Shown here piece by piece: positions 56,885 through 64,000 of a stretch of DNA of 64,000 nt. Each line of letters begins with the position of its first letter. The first letter of the stretch is position 1. Source of the DNA: Methanococcoides sp. AM1 (lineage in GTDB: Archaea > Halobacteriota > Methanosarcinia > Methanosarcinales > Methanosarcinaceae); assembly GCF_900774055.1 (NCBI RefSeq), contig NZ_CAAGSW010000004.1, positions 62,001 through 126,000 of the forward strand. The letters run 5' to 3'. The notes beneath the pieces were generated by a model. That model had not been told where the DNA came from and ran no database searches. It saw only the letters and a program-made list of their open reading frames with translations. A program made the translations under genes and the position numbers.

Positions 56885-57409
56885 TTATTCAAGTCCGAGT
56901 AATGTAACAGCAGCAACGATCAGAATACCAAGCCCGACCATTCTCACAGAATGTTTTATGATACTTTGCTTTGCTATCTTCCCGGAATAGATCCCCAGTA
57001 TGGCAAGAACAGAGATGCTTAATACGACAGCTATCTCAAGAGCCATCTCGTCAAAGAAATAGAATGGCGAGATCGGGACAAGGGATCCTAGAAAGCTTGA
57101 CCCGCCATGAGCTATTGAATCGTTCCATATCTTCTTTTTTGTCCTGGCTTCGAGATCAGTTGATTCCAGACTCCTTAGTAATGGTTTTTCGAGTTCGGCC
57201 AGATTCCCGTATTCGACGGCACTCTCTGCAAGATATGATCCAATACCATTGGTCATGGCCAGTGCGACCGCACCACCAAGTGCTGCATTTATGATAATTG
57301 AAGGATCATCAACAACATGCGAGGTTCCAATTACCACACCAAGCACAGCCAGAAGACCATCGATACTACCCAGAATAATATATCGACCCTGTTCCTTATT
57401 AAGCTTCAT
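56885..57409 (-). CDS. VIT1/CCC1-family membrane protein (Fe2+/Mn2+ type)
   Basis: 174 residues with five helices. GSIDGLLAVLGVVIGTS is the family's first-helix signature, and the cytoplasmic loop (about 62-100) is short and carries several acidic residues that could bind metal. Relatives move iron or manganese out of the cytoplasm. The order VIT, UspA, antiporter hints at an ion-stress cluster but each has its own spacing of 40-50 bases. Confidence 0.85.
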   Translation of the reverse strand: MKLNKEQGRYIILGSIDGLLAVLGVVIGTSHVVDDPSIIINAALGGAVALAMTNGIGSYLAESAVEYGNLAELEKPLLRSLESTDLEARTKKKIWNDSIAHGGSSFLGSLVPISPFYFFDEMALEIAVVLSISVLAILGIYSGKIAKQSIIKHSVRMVGLGILIVAAVTLLGLE

Positions 57410-57511
57410 ATCAAATTTCTCTGCCGGATCTTTTAAACTTTTCTTTGTGATCAGAAGAGAACGGCCTGAGTAAACATTAGACCGAACACTTGATCATCAA
57501 TACATTCGTCA

Positions 57512-58030
57512 ATGCCCAAGGTGGACGAAATTGCTGACGAGTATATGATAGAGGACTGGTTTGATGACCAGGAATATTCTGATAGTACCCGTACCCGATA
57601 TTTACATTGTATCTGTAAGTACATAGACTTTACGAAAAGTCACCAGAGGAACTTATTCGCGAAGCTGAGGACGATAACCGCAATGGTCTGATTCCCCGGG
57701 AGAGAAAGATCAAACAGTATATGATCAATTTCCACCAGTCCCTTGTCAAGGCTGACTATGCTCCCAAGACAATCGGCATATAGATGTCAGCTGTCAAGTC
57801 CTTCTACAGGAACTTCGATATCGACATTCCAAATCTTGGGAAATCAAAGCATGCAGTTCCACTTGAAAATCATAAGAACGCCCCGAGCAAGGAAGAGATC
57901 CGTTCAATCCTACCATTTGCATCACTCCGGAACAAAGCAATTGTACTGTGTGGATGCTCCGGAGGCCTCGGTACGAGTGAGATCATTAATCTGACTGTGG
58001 TCACTGAATACGGTCTTGTGTACCAGCGTG
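57512..58030 (+). pseudogene. archaeal tyrosine recombinase fragment with frameshift and in-frame TAG
   Basis: ATG 57512 opens MPKVDEIADEYMIEDWFDDQE, which breaks at about 57635; a second frame carries on with SPEELIREAEDDNR, RERKIKQYMINFHQSL and YAPKTIGI, then TAG (57781-57783), then MSAVKSFYRNFDIDIP, PSKEEIRSIL and LCGCSGGLGTSEIINLTV. This is the N-terminal SAM-like domain and the first part of the catalytic domain of the integrases common in Methanosarcinaceae. The TAG replaces a tyrosine that is usual at this place. Homology ends near 58030, before the catalytic Arg-His-Tyr residues. The gene is dead. Confidence 0.8.
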
Positions 58031-58107
58031 TTTATTGCAATGTCGTGGTAATCGACTTGCTTACAGTGAGAGCAGCGTGTGCGGACATACATGATTTCGC
58101 CTTTAAA

Positions 58108-58521
58108 TTACACATCCTCAATGTATGGTATATACAGACATCTACAGAACCCCTCTCCATTTTCATTCGGATTGTGATTGCAGTTTTTATGTGGGATAGG
58201 CATCTTTTCAAATGCTTCTTCAATTGTAACTACCATACCCTCAAATACACGACATACTTTACATGATTGGGATCCTGCAGCAAGTATTTCCACTCTGTAG
58301 ATACCATTTTTTTGATGATTTAGCAATTGAAATCGTGCCGATTCTTGGAGTGTCGGGAAAAACTCTTCGTTGTTTTCATAGAGTTCCCTCGCTTTTTGAA
58401 AGTACATCATCGATTCGGTATGCAAAGCTTTTATGTTTGAATATTGATCAATTGTATTCGAACGTTTTTGCTTTGGTTTTTCTTCCAAAGTTTTTCCTTT
58501 CAAAAAATCAAAGAGCCCCAT
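58108..58521 (-). CDS. small cysteine-rich protein, MGLFDFLKGK type
   Basis: 137 residues. After a charged N-terminal tail, residues 85-137 contain SCKVCR, IPHKNCNH and GFCRCLYIPY, together a likely zinc site. The run CKVC...EEAFEKMPIPHKNC...CRC recalls the C-terminal end of phage Mu F / SPP1 gp7-like head proteins, but the rest does not. ATG 58521 has AAGGGT upstream. It lies 58 bases after the next gene on the same strand. Function unknown. Confidence 0.6.
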   Translation of the reverse strand: MGLFDFLKGKTLEEKPKQKRSNTIDQYSNIKALHTESMMYFQKARELYENNEEFFPTLQESARFQLLNHQKNGIYRVEILAAGSQSCKVCRVFEGMVVTIEEAFEKMPIPHKNCNHNPNENGEGFCRCLYIPYIEDV

Positions 58522-58579
58522 GCTACCCTTCCGCTTATATCGATTGTTAGTACCCTATCCTTCAATTTTCGAGAGAACT

Positions 58580-58900
58580 TTATTTTTGTTCTAATTGTTT
58601 TTCTGCCCATAACATGGTTGCCTTACCAATCATTTCAGACCAGTTGTCAAACGAAGTATTATCCCTGATGTACTCATTGAATTTTTCATCGTTTTTATCG
58701 ATATCTGAATAAGCAAGACCGATAAGTCCTTCACAGGCATCTATAAGTTCTTGGACAGTAACAAATCCAAAAAACGTGTATATTCTCATGAACGATTCAT
58801 CTAATAATTCATCAAGTGGTACTTTAGCTGCAATTTTTTTCTGAAGCTCTTCTAATTCGTTGTGTAGCTTAACAACCTCAACAACGTCAGATTCGACCAT
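58580..58900 (-). CDS. small alpha-helical protein of unknown function
   Basis: 106 residues from ATG 58900, which has GGGGAG seven bases upstream. It begins with a predicted coiled coil (VVKLHNELEELQKKIAAKV) and ends in further helices, LIGLAYSDIDKN and MLWAEKQLEQK. There is no signal or membrane helix. It precedes the cysteine-rich gene in one operon. I do not recognise it. Confidence 0.6.
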   Translation of the reverse strand: MVESDVVEVVKLHNELEELQKKIAAKVPLDELLDESFMRIYTFFGFVTVQELIDACEGLIGLAYSDIDKNDEKFNEYIRDNTSFDNWSEMIGKATMLWAEKQLEQK

Positions 58901-58904
58901 AAAA

Positions 58905-58980
58905 TCACTCCCCTGTTTTATCATTTGTTTTGATTTCGGTAAAGGCGAATTCACTCTTCAATAAATCAAATAACCCCCAT
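58905..58980 (-). pseudogene. 24-codon leader ORF, frameshifted in a run of five G
   Basis: GGAG, then ATG 58980 followed by GGGGG. With one G fewer the frame would read MGLFDLLKSEFAFTEIK and end TGA at 58907-58905, inside the ribosome site of the next gene. The beginning closely matches MGLFDFLKGK of the gene at 58108-58521, so it seems to be the head of a duplicate. As written, the frame ends after four codons. Confidence 0.4.
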
Positions 58981-59430
58981 ACAATCTCCTCTTTTATGAT
59001 TTATTGTTTATGAAGTTGTTTGTTGTTCTATTAAATACAAATGCTGTCTATCAGGACAGTACACGAAGCAGAATACCCAAGAGTGATAAGCCGTTTACTC
59101 TCAATACTCATGTGAGGGGATGGCTGGGAACAGAAAGTTTCTGTTGATGATAGAGTTTGCAAAGTTATGGAGAAACAGAATGTAGAGGTGAGTTCCAAAA
59201 GGCCAAGAATTCAAATGTGGGAATCGAATTGAAGATATCCTTAAAGAACTCCCCAATGCGACATATGTTTTTTTGCTTATATATCCATCCATAACGAGCA
59301 ACGAAAATGTTAGGCAAATGATTTCTACAGAGTCCATTTAATATTTTGCAATTCAGGATGTGAAAATTATATACGTTTCTGACTTGTCTTTTATACAAAT
59401 CAAAGCACCTGCAATCCACTTAGCCACAGT
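58981..59430. other. intergenic region with no supported gene
   Basis: 450 bases with short broken frames on both strands. A small hairpin CTGTC-TATCAG-GACAG lies near 59043-59058. Mixed composition hints at decayed mobile DNA like that on either side, but I cannot identify a source. Confidence 0.4.
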
Positions 59431-60204
59431 TTACTTCGAAACGTTTGCTTTTCTCCATAGTATATTCCCTTTATCATCAATCCACTCTATACGTCCCCTT
59501 TCCTTCAAGTCTTCAAGTATTTCTGTCAGATCCGATCGTTTTATAGTTATACTGTAGCAGGCATCAAATTCATTACAAATTTGCTTGGGGGTTAAAGTCC
59601 TGTCAGCAATTATATTTTCGGTAAATCCTGTGAGAACTTCATAAGCAGCCCATGGGTAAACGATCCAGCGCCATTTAACTATTTTTTTGGCATAATAATC
59701 CGGAACGAAATCCGAACATATTTTGTGCTGGAGAACCCCCGTTTTGATCTCTGCCGGTTTAAGGGGTTTCAGGTATTCTACGGCAAGACTTAGTGTTTTA
59801 CCCGTATCGGTAACATCATCCACAACAAGGATCTTTTTACCATGAATATCGATAGACAGTGGGAACTTGAGCTTTACAGTCTCTTGAATATCTGCAGCTC
59901 TTTTGTAGTGCTCGATCTTTATTGACGTTAAGTCATCAAAAAGTAGAAAATCGCACACTAACCTGGCAGGCACATAGCCACCTCTGCCTATCGCAATTAT
60001 GATGTCAGGAAAATATCCAGAACCTTTTATTTTGTTAGCAAGTGTCTTAGCAAGGCTGTGTACTTCTCTAAAACCTATCAAATCACATTTAAATGCGTTA
60101 CGATTAGCAGGTGGATATTTATTCGCAGCTGCCATTGATATAGAATCATTTCTCATTCTGTAAAAACGTTTCGAGTATTGATTTTTATATTTAGTTTCAG
60201 CCAT
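59431..60204 (-). CDS. phosphoribosyltransferase with C-terminal winged-helix-like extension
   Basis: 257 residues. The PRPP loop is KILVVDDVTDTGKTLSLA (about 125-142). The N-terminal AIGRGGYVPARL and a hood segment are as in hypoxanthine/xanthine-type PRTases. After about residue 195 an extra segment (TPKQICNEFDACYSITIKRSDLTEILEDLKERGRIEW) looks like a small winged helix, which ordinary PRTases (150-190 residues) lack. This may make it a regulator or bind RNA/DNA. A purine-salvage role is the default. It is the last intact gene before the cysteine-rich cluster. Confidence 0.82.
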   Translation of the reverse strand: MAETKYKNQYSKRFYRMRNDSISMAAANKYPPANRNAFKCDLIGFREVHSLAKTLANKIKGSGYFPDIIIAIGRGGYVPARLVCDFLLFDDLTSIKIEHYKRAADIQETVKLKFPLSIDIHGKKILVVDDVTDTGKTLSLAVEYLKPLKPAEIKTGVLQHKICSDFVPDYYAKKIVKWRWIVYPWAAYEVLTGFTENIIADRTLTPKQICNEFDACYSITIKRSDLTEILEDLKERGRIEWIDDKGNILWRKANVSK

Positions 60205-60308
60205 GCATGATGGTCAAAACCATCTTTTTTCATCCAGAATATCTTCAAGGATTTGAAGAAAATAAAGGGTATTGAGCCGGTACTCATGTTCATGGAAAGG
60301 GGATTGTG

Positions 60309-60333
60309 ACGGTTCCTGAACTTTCCTTTTTAT
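60309..60333. repeat. 25-base direct repeat, left copy
   Basis: Identical over 25 bases, beginning ACGGTTCCTGAACTTTCC and ending TTTTTAT, to 61142-61166. The two copies bracket the MIP18-type gene and the PRC-barrel gene, 833 bases apart. Either a target-site/attachment duplication or a shared sequence from a lost element. Confidence 0.6.
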
Positions 60334-60361
60334 GTGGCTTCCAATGACCATTATTTAATTC

Positions 60362-60655
60362 TCAGTCGTTTTTTACTTCTTTTGATATGCGATCAGGTGT
60401 CCATGGGGGATCCCATACCAACTCGATTTCAGCCTTCTTTATCCCGTCAATCGATTCAACCTTCTGCTTGACATTATCCAGAATCACTGCATACATCGGG
60501 CAGCTTGGCGTTGTCAGGGTCATTTTTATATTGGCTTGGTCGCCTTCAACATCTACATTGTACACTAACCCAAGGTCCACGATATTGATCGGAATCTCGG
60601 GATCGTAGCATTTCTTAAGAACTTTCATCACGTCTTCTTTAGTGATCATAGTCAT
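60362..60655 (-). CDS. MIP18/DUF59 (SufT/PaaD-like) iron-sulfur assembly factor
   Basis: 97 residues from ATG 60655 with GAGGAG four bases upstream. The family core is complete: KCYDPEIPINIVDLGLVY, then KMTLTTPSCPMYAVILD with the reactive cysteine, and VELVWDPPWTPDRIS near the end. Such proteins help to mature iron-sulfur proteins. It is divergent from the PRC-barrel gene with about 110 bases between starts. Confidence 0.92.
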   Translation of the reverse strand: MTMITKEDVMKVLKKCYDPEIPINIVDLGLVYNVDVEGDQANIKMTLTTPSCPMYAVILDNVKQKVESIDGIKKAEIELVWDPPWTPDRISKEVKND

Positions 60656-60764
60656 ACACTCCTCATCCTGCACTTTATGATAATAACTAAATAGTTTCAT
60701 CTTGAATAATATAACGGGCATAACAAATGCTCATCGAATTCGTTTAACGGGGGTTAATTCGAAT

Positions 60765-61106
60765 ATGACAAAACCGAAAATGCTATCAGTAGAAACTATA
60801 GAAAGGGATCCTATAAAGGATGCAGAAGGAAAAGAAATTGGGAATTTCGTAGACTTTATGATAGACTTGGAGCAAAATTGTATTCCATACGTCATTGTGT
60901 CGCTTAAAAGTAGAGATGGATATGTTGGCATTCCGTGGGGAGTTTTCAAATTGGGGGAAAAACACAGTTTTATTCTGGATGTTGCTAGCTCCACGCTGGA
61001 TAGTGCACCGGGTTTTTCAGAAGAGAAATGGCCTGATATATCTACTCGCGAATACGAAGAAAAGATTTACAAGCACTTTGGCTGTCCGTTGTGTGTGAGT
61101 TGCTAA
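60765..61106 (+). CDS. PRC-barrel domain protein
   Basis: 113 residues from ATG 60765. One PRC-barrel: MLSVETIERDPIKDAEGKEIG, DFMIDLEQNCIPYVIVS, YVGIPWGVFKL. A short tail ends in GCPLCVSC, with a CxxC that may bind metal or form a disulfide. Similar proteins are frequent in methanogens and halophiles; role unknown. GGGGGTTA lies upstream at an unusually long distance of about 10 bases. Confidence 0.85.
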   Translation: MTKPKMLSVETIERDPIKDAEGKEIGNFVDFMIDLEQNCIPYVIVSLKSRDGYVGIPWGVFKLGEKHSFILDVASSTLDSAPGFSEEKWPDISTREYEEKIYKHFGCPLCVSC

Positions 61107-61141
61107 ATAACATCAATTTTGTATTACAGGGACATCATGTA

Positions 61142-61166
61142 ACGGTTCCTGAACTTTCCTTTTTAT
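61142..61166. repeat. 25-base direct repeat, right copy
   Basis: Second copy of the repeat at 60309-60333. It ends about 20 bases before the phage head-protein fragment, so it marks the border between the intact two-gene cassette and decayed phage DNA. Confidence 0.6.
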
Positions 61167-61188
61167 ACTCAAGACTTAACTTCCTCAT

Positions 61189-62003
61189 GTGTCTATCCTC
61201 CGATCATCCACAGAACTTGATCTTGAAACAATCGATCAGAATATCGACATCATTATTTCCAAACTCGATACTCAGCAGACTGAATCTATGTCTAAGTGGA
61301 TAGCAGTTGCCTTCGTAGCAGGCTCAAATCCAATCACTGTGCCGTTATACCCCGATGACAAGGAACTATCAGACCAGCAGGAACGTGCTATCAAGAAACT
61401 GTCAGCTGAACACTTCGGATACATCATGGAATTCAATTACAGATGGGTGAACAGCTCAAAGACAAAGCTCGGGATATCCTACGAGACAATGGTGGATACA
61501 AAGAAATCGCGAACTATACCAAGCAGGTCCTGGACGGTCAAGAGAAGGTTGTGATCAACAATGTTGACAAGACTCGGAAGATTGTCCAAGTTGGTAAGGA
61601 TGACACTCTACGCGAAGTCGAGAAGGTCATAACAAAACAATACGTCACCACCGTAGGCAACTACGCAGATATGCTTGGACGAACTGCAACACACTCTGCC
61701 TAGGCTGAAGGTCGAGCTATAGGTCATCAGAAGATGGGATTTCATTTTTGGAGATATGTGGGAGCATTGGACTCTAGGACCCGTCCCAGCCACGCAAGCT
61801 TAGTTGGAAAAATGTTTGAGTATGGGACTGAACAATCAGATCTAGCTCTTCAGACCCTTCACGAACCCCATTGTCGTCACCGAAGTGTAGTCTTCTTCAA
61901 TGATCCTGAGCTTGACACTCCTTACGAGTTTTTCGAAGAACAGAAGCGGAAAGCTGGACTGTACTGGGACGATGAGAAAGAGAAATGGATATTTGAAAAT
62001 TAA
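61189..62003 (+). pseudogene. phage head-morphogenesis (SPP1 gp7 / Mu F-like) protein fragment, frameshifted, with in-frame TAG
   Basis: First frame (61189 to about 61440): LETIDQNIDIIISKL, ALQ-type helices and LSDQQERAIKKLSAEHFG. A frameshift near 61440 leads to a second frame: MGEQLKDKARDILRDNGG, VVINNVDKTRKI, GRTATHSA, TAG (61701-61703), AEGRAIGHQKMG, FWRYVGALDSRTRPSHASL and ending EKWIFEN at TAA. GRTxTHxAxxEGRxxG followed by D-x-RTRPSH is the hallmark of the minor head protein that joins portal and scaffold in tailed viruses. It shows that a head-tail provirus was once here. Portal and terminase genes are not recognisable nearby. Confidence 0.75.
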
Positions 62004-62025
62004 CAGATTTTCAGACTCCCACATG

Positions 62026-62466
62026 TCATCGCACAACCAGCACCGATACCTTGGAATGTCTAACAACATTTTCTGCTACACTACCGATTAAGAACCTCTT
62101 AATTCCCGTCAAACCAAGTGTGCCCATCACTATCAGGTCAATATCATTTTTCTCTGCATAATCGATGATCTCTTCAGCTGGTCTGCCTTTGAGCAATACA
62201 GATCCCACCTGAACTTCAACTTTCTTTCCAGCTTCTTCTACATATGCAGTTGCACGTTCTCCCCTATCAACTAATTTTTCTTCAATTTCCTTCGCCCAAC
62301 TTATGCCCCTTCGTGCAACTAGGCCATACTCGTCAGAAACAACATATACTGCATAAACTTCAGCCCCAGTCCCTTTTGCAATTTCAATACCATAAGAAAC
62401 TGCGTTTTTTGCATTATCTGAACCGTCGGTTGCAATCATAATTTTCTTACAGACATTCCCTTTCAT
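62026..62466 (-). CDS. universal stress protein, UspA family
   Basis: 146 residues. Starts KIMIATDGSDNAKNAVSYGIEIA; the ATP-binding motif is intact, GTLGLTGIKRFLIGSVAENVV. It is therefore probably the ATP-binding kind. It stands alone downstream of the decayed phage gene on the opposite strand. Confidence 0.93.
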   Translation of the reverse strand: MKGNVCKKIMIATDGSDNAKNAVSYGIEIAKGTGAEVYAVYVVSDEYGLVARRGISWAKEIEEKLVDRGERATAYVEEAGKKVEVQVGSVLLKGRPAEEIIDYAEKNDIDLIVMGTLGLTGIKRFLIGSVAENVVRHSKVSVLVVR

Positions 62467-63046
62467 CTTACCCCCTCCCCCTTTGTCCCATAATCTAATA
62501 GAAGTCGTTTATAGACTCATTTTGTAGCATTTTAATTCATGAGTCTTGATAAATACAATTTACACAACTAAAACTTATCCCAAATATTACTTTGGACACA
62601 TCCTATAAAAGCGAGTTGTCAATTGAGATATAATATATAACCGTAACAATATTAAAATTTCATTTAAAATTGAGTAGAGGAGGCTTTCTTTTGTGACTGG
62701 ATATACATGGGGAGGGGATTTCACCTCATATAAATATATCGTATGATTCGTTTATATGATTTTAAATTGAAATTAGCGAACTACTGTAATTGTTTTGAGT
62801 TTATTGTGCAGTTTCACTCCTCTACAATTCGATGATGGTTGTTTGTTGTGGTGGCTCTTCTATCGTTTGAGTACATTTCTGCTCTGAGATGCTTGTGTGT
62901 CAATCATATCTGGCTTGACATTAGGTGCGAGTGGGAGAGATTTATCTGGGTTTCAGATGCAACATAGAAAGAGTGATCTAGAGGCACATGTGTGAATCGA
63001 ATCCATGATAGGCTAACATTGAGTACATCAAGAGCAGACTCTGGTT
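62467..63046. other. 580-base region with promoter-like signals and a tiny ORF
   Basis: Plus strand: TATA-like ATATAATATATAA (about 62628-62640), a strong AGAGGAGG ribosome site (62675-62683) and GTG 62693 open a 17-codon frame ending TGA 62746. From about 62790 to 63040 composition is more balanced, without a long frame on either strand. Candidates are a gene stump or an untranslated RNA; no known RNA family is recognisable. Confidence 0.35.
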
Positions 63047-64000
63047 TTAATTAAGCACCTGCCGGTATACCTCCCCAGTCTTCTTTGCTATATCTTGCCA
63101 GTCAAAGTATGTTATCGCCCTCTCACGGCCCATTTTTCCCATCAGGCACCTCTTTTCTGGATCATGATATAATCTATCAATCGCTTCTGCGATATTTGCA
63201 CCGCTTTCCGGCTCCACCAGAACCCCGGTCCGGTTGTGGTCAATGATGTCTGGTATCCCTCCAACCCGTGTCCCAATGCACGCGGTTTCACATGCCATGG
63301 CTTCCATGAGCACAATACCGAAAGGCTCGTAGATGCTTGGCAGCACGAACACGTCGGAGAGAGAGTATAATTTAATGAGTTCATGCTTCCCCACATGCGG
63401 AAGGCAGAGGATATGCTTGTCATGATATATATCCGGCTGGCCGACCATTACCAGCATTATCTCTGGGATGTCTTTCTGGAGCCTTCGCACGGCATCAACC
63501 AGATACATCACGCCCTTTTGTGGGTCATTCCTTCCAACAAACAGCACAACGAATCGGTTATCAAGTTTGTATTTTCTTTGGATGTCATCCGCATTTTGGT
63601 GTTTGAATGTCTCAGTATCCACACCGTTTGGAATAATCGTAATCTTATCATGTTCGATTCCAAATGTTTGCTCCAGTTCTTCTTGTATGGACTTTGATAC
63701 TGCAATGAACCTGTCCACCATGGCCATCACATTTTTCTCCATCATAACACTAAGCCCGTCTGGCTTCGTTCTGTTGATATCTATACTGTGAACTGTCATC
63801 ACCAGTGGCAGCCGGGTGCTCTGCTTTGATAATGCAGCAGCTAACTGGATCAACCCACCATGCGAGTGTAACAGATCCAGACTACCACCTGAAAACTGTT
63901 TCTTCACCATCGCAGCCACATTGATGTTGGTCAGTATCTTTTTATATACCGCACTGAAATTATTAGATGCCTGATAATGAAGTTCTGGTAGTCCGTGTAC
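63047..64000 (-). CDS. glycosyltransferase family 4 (GT-B), C-terminal part, runs off the right edge
   Basis: At least 317 residues; the frame stays open to base 64000, so the N-terminus is missing. The N-domain part has DLLHSHGGLIQLAAAL and MTVHSIDINRT. After the hinge, VLFVGRNDPQKGVMYLVDAV and the nucleotide-sugar site EPFGIVLMEAMACE (the EX7E motif), then GGIPDIIDHNRTG, are intact. It transfers a sugar from a nucleotide donor with retention of configuration. The acceptor is unknown; surface polysaccharide or protein glycosylation are the usual roles. A start inside the frame (GTG 63919) is unlikely because the family's sequence continues upstream. Confidence 0.93.
   Translation of the reverse strand, partial: VHGLPELHYQASNNFSAVYKKILTNINVAAMVKKQFSGGSLDLLHSHGGLIQLAAALSKQSTRLPLVMTVHSIDINRTKPDGLSVMMEKNVMAMVDRFIAVSKSIQEELEQTFGIEHDKITIIPNGVDTETFKHQNADDIQRKYKLDNRFVVLFVGRNDPQKGVMYLVDAVRRLQKDIPEIMLVMVGQPDIYHDKHILCLPHVGKHELIKLYSLSDVFVLPSIYEPFGIVLMEAMACETACIGTRVGGIPDIIDHNRTGVLVEPESGANIAEAIDRLYHDPEKRCLMGKMGRERAITYFDWQDIAKKTGEVYRQVLN

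Noticed and set aside
62980-63005. GAATCGAATCC, like a tRNA T-loop
   Set aside because: No acceptor stem, D arm or anticodon arm can be formed around it.

Overview
The window looks like a chromosomal segment of a methylotrophic methanogen of the Methanosarcinaceae, closest in character to Methanococcoides or Methanolobus. The reasons are archaeal TATA boxes with Shine-Dalgarno starts, a complete methanol:coenzyme M methyltransferase locus (mtaA, a RamA-type activator, two mtaCB pairs), archaeal riboflavin synthase, Sep-tRNA:Cys-tRNA synthase and many PAS/GAF proteins. None of the 50 genes whose stop codon I can read ends in TAG. The molybdate ABC ATPase gene modC is open except for one in-frame TAG. 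Both facts fit an organism that decodes UAG as pyrrolysine. The genus is an inference.

Layout. 1-2.1 kb: start of a GHKL-type ATPase gene coupled to a DNA methyltransferase, followed by the decayed 3' end of an archaeal integrase. 2.1-5.5 kb: riboflavin synthase plus class V aminotransferase, a small secreted protein, and an HTH-CBS regulator. 5.7-10.5 kb: a Cache-domain histidine kinase and modABC behind a ModE-like palindrome. 11-17 kb: a polymer-forming membrane protein, then a sulfur operon (pscS, metY, metX with CBS domains). 17-30 kb: PEP synthase, an internally duplicated secreted protein, a MoxR/DUF58/VWA operon, prephenate dehydratase and an exported alkaline-phosphatase-fold protein.

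30.8-46.8 kb is the methanol island: mtaA, ramA-like, a seven-PAS/two-GAF protein with no kinase, mtaC1B1, mtaC2B2, a GPR1/FUN34/YaaH membrane protein, a CDF-like protein that has lost most metal ligands, and a lone HyuA-type protein. MtaB binds methanol and moves its methyl group to the corrinoid on MtaC. MtaA passes the methyl to coenzyme M. The RamA-like iron-sulfur protein rescues oxidised corrinoid. Leader hairpins and stem-loop terminators separate the units. The accessory genes are the best candidate for something undescribed.

47-57.4 kb holds a PAS-PAS-GAF histidine kinase, a CobW-type GTPase, an MFS transporter, a shikimate-kinase-like protein, UPF0210 with its ACT partner, a lipoprotein, a Ca2+/Na+ antiporter, a UspA and a VIT-type transporter. 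57.5-62 kb is a graveyard of mobile DNA (integrase fragment, phage head-protein fragment) interleaved with small genes, a phosphoribosyltransferase, a MIP18-type protein and a PRC-barrel protein. The window ends with UspA and a partial glycosyltransferase.
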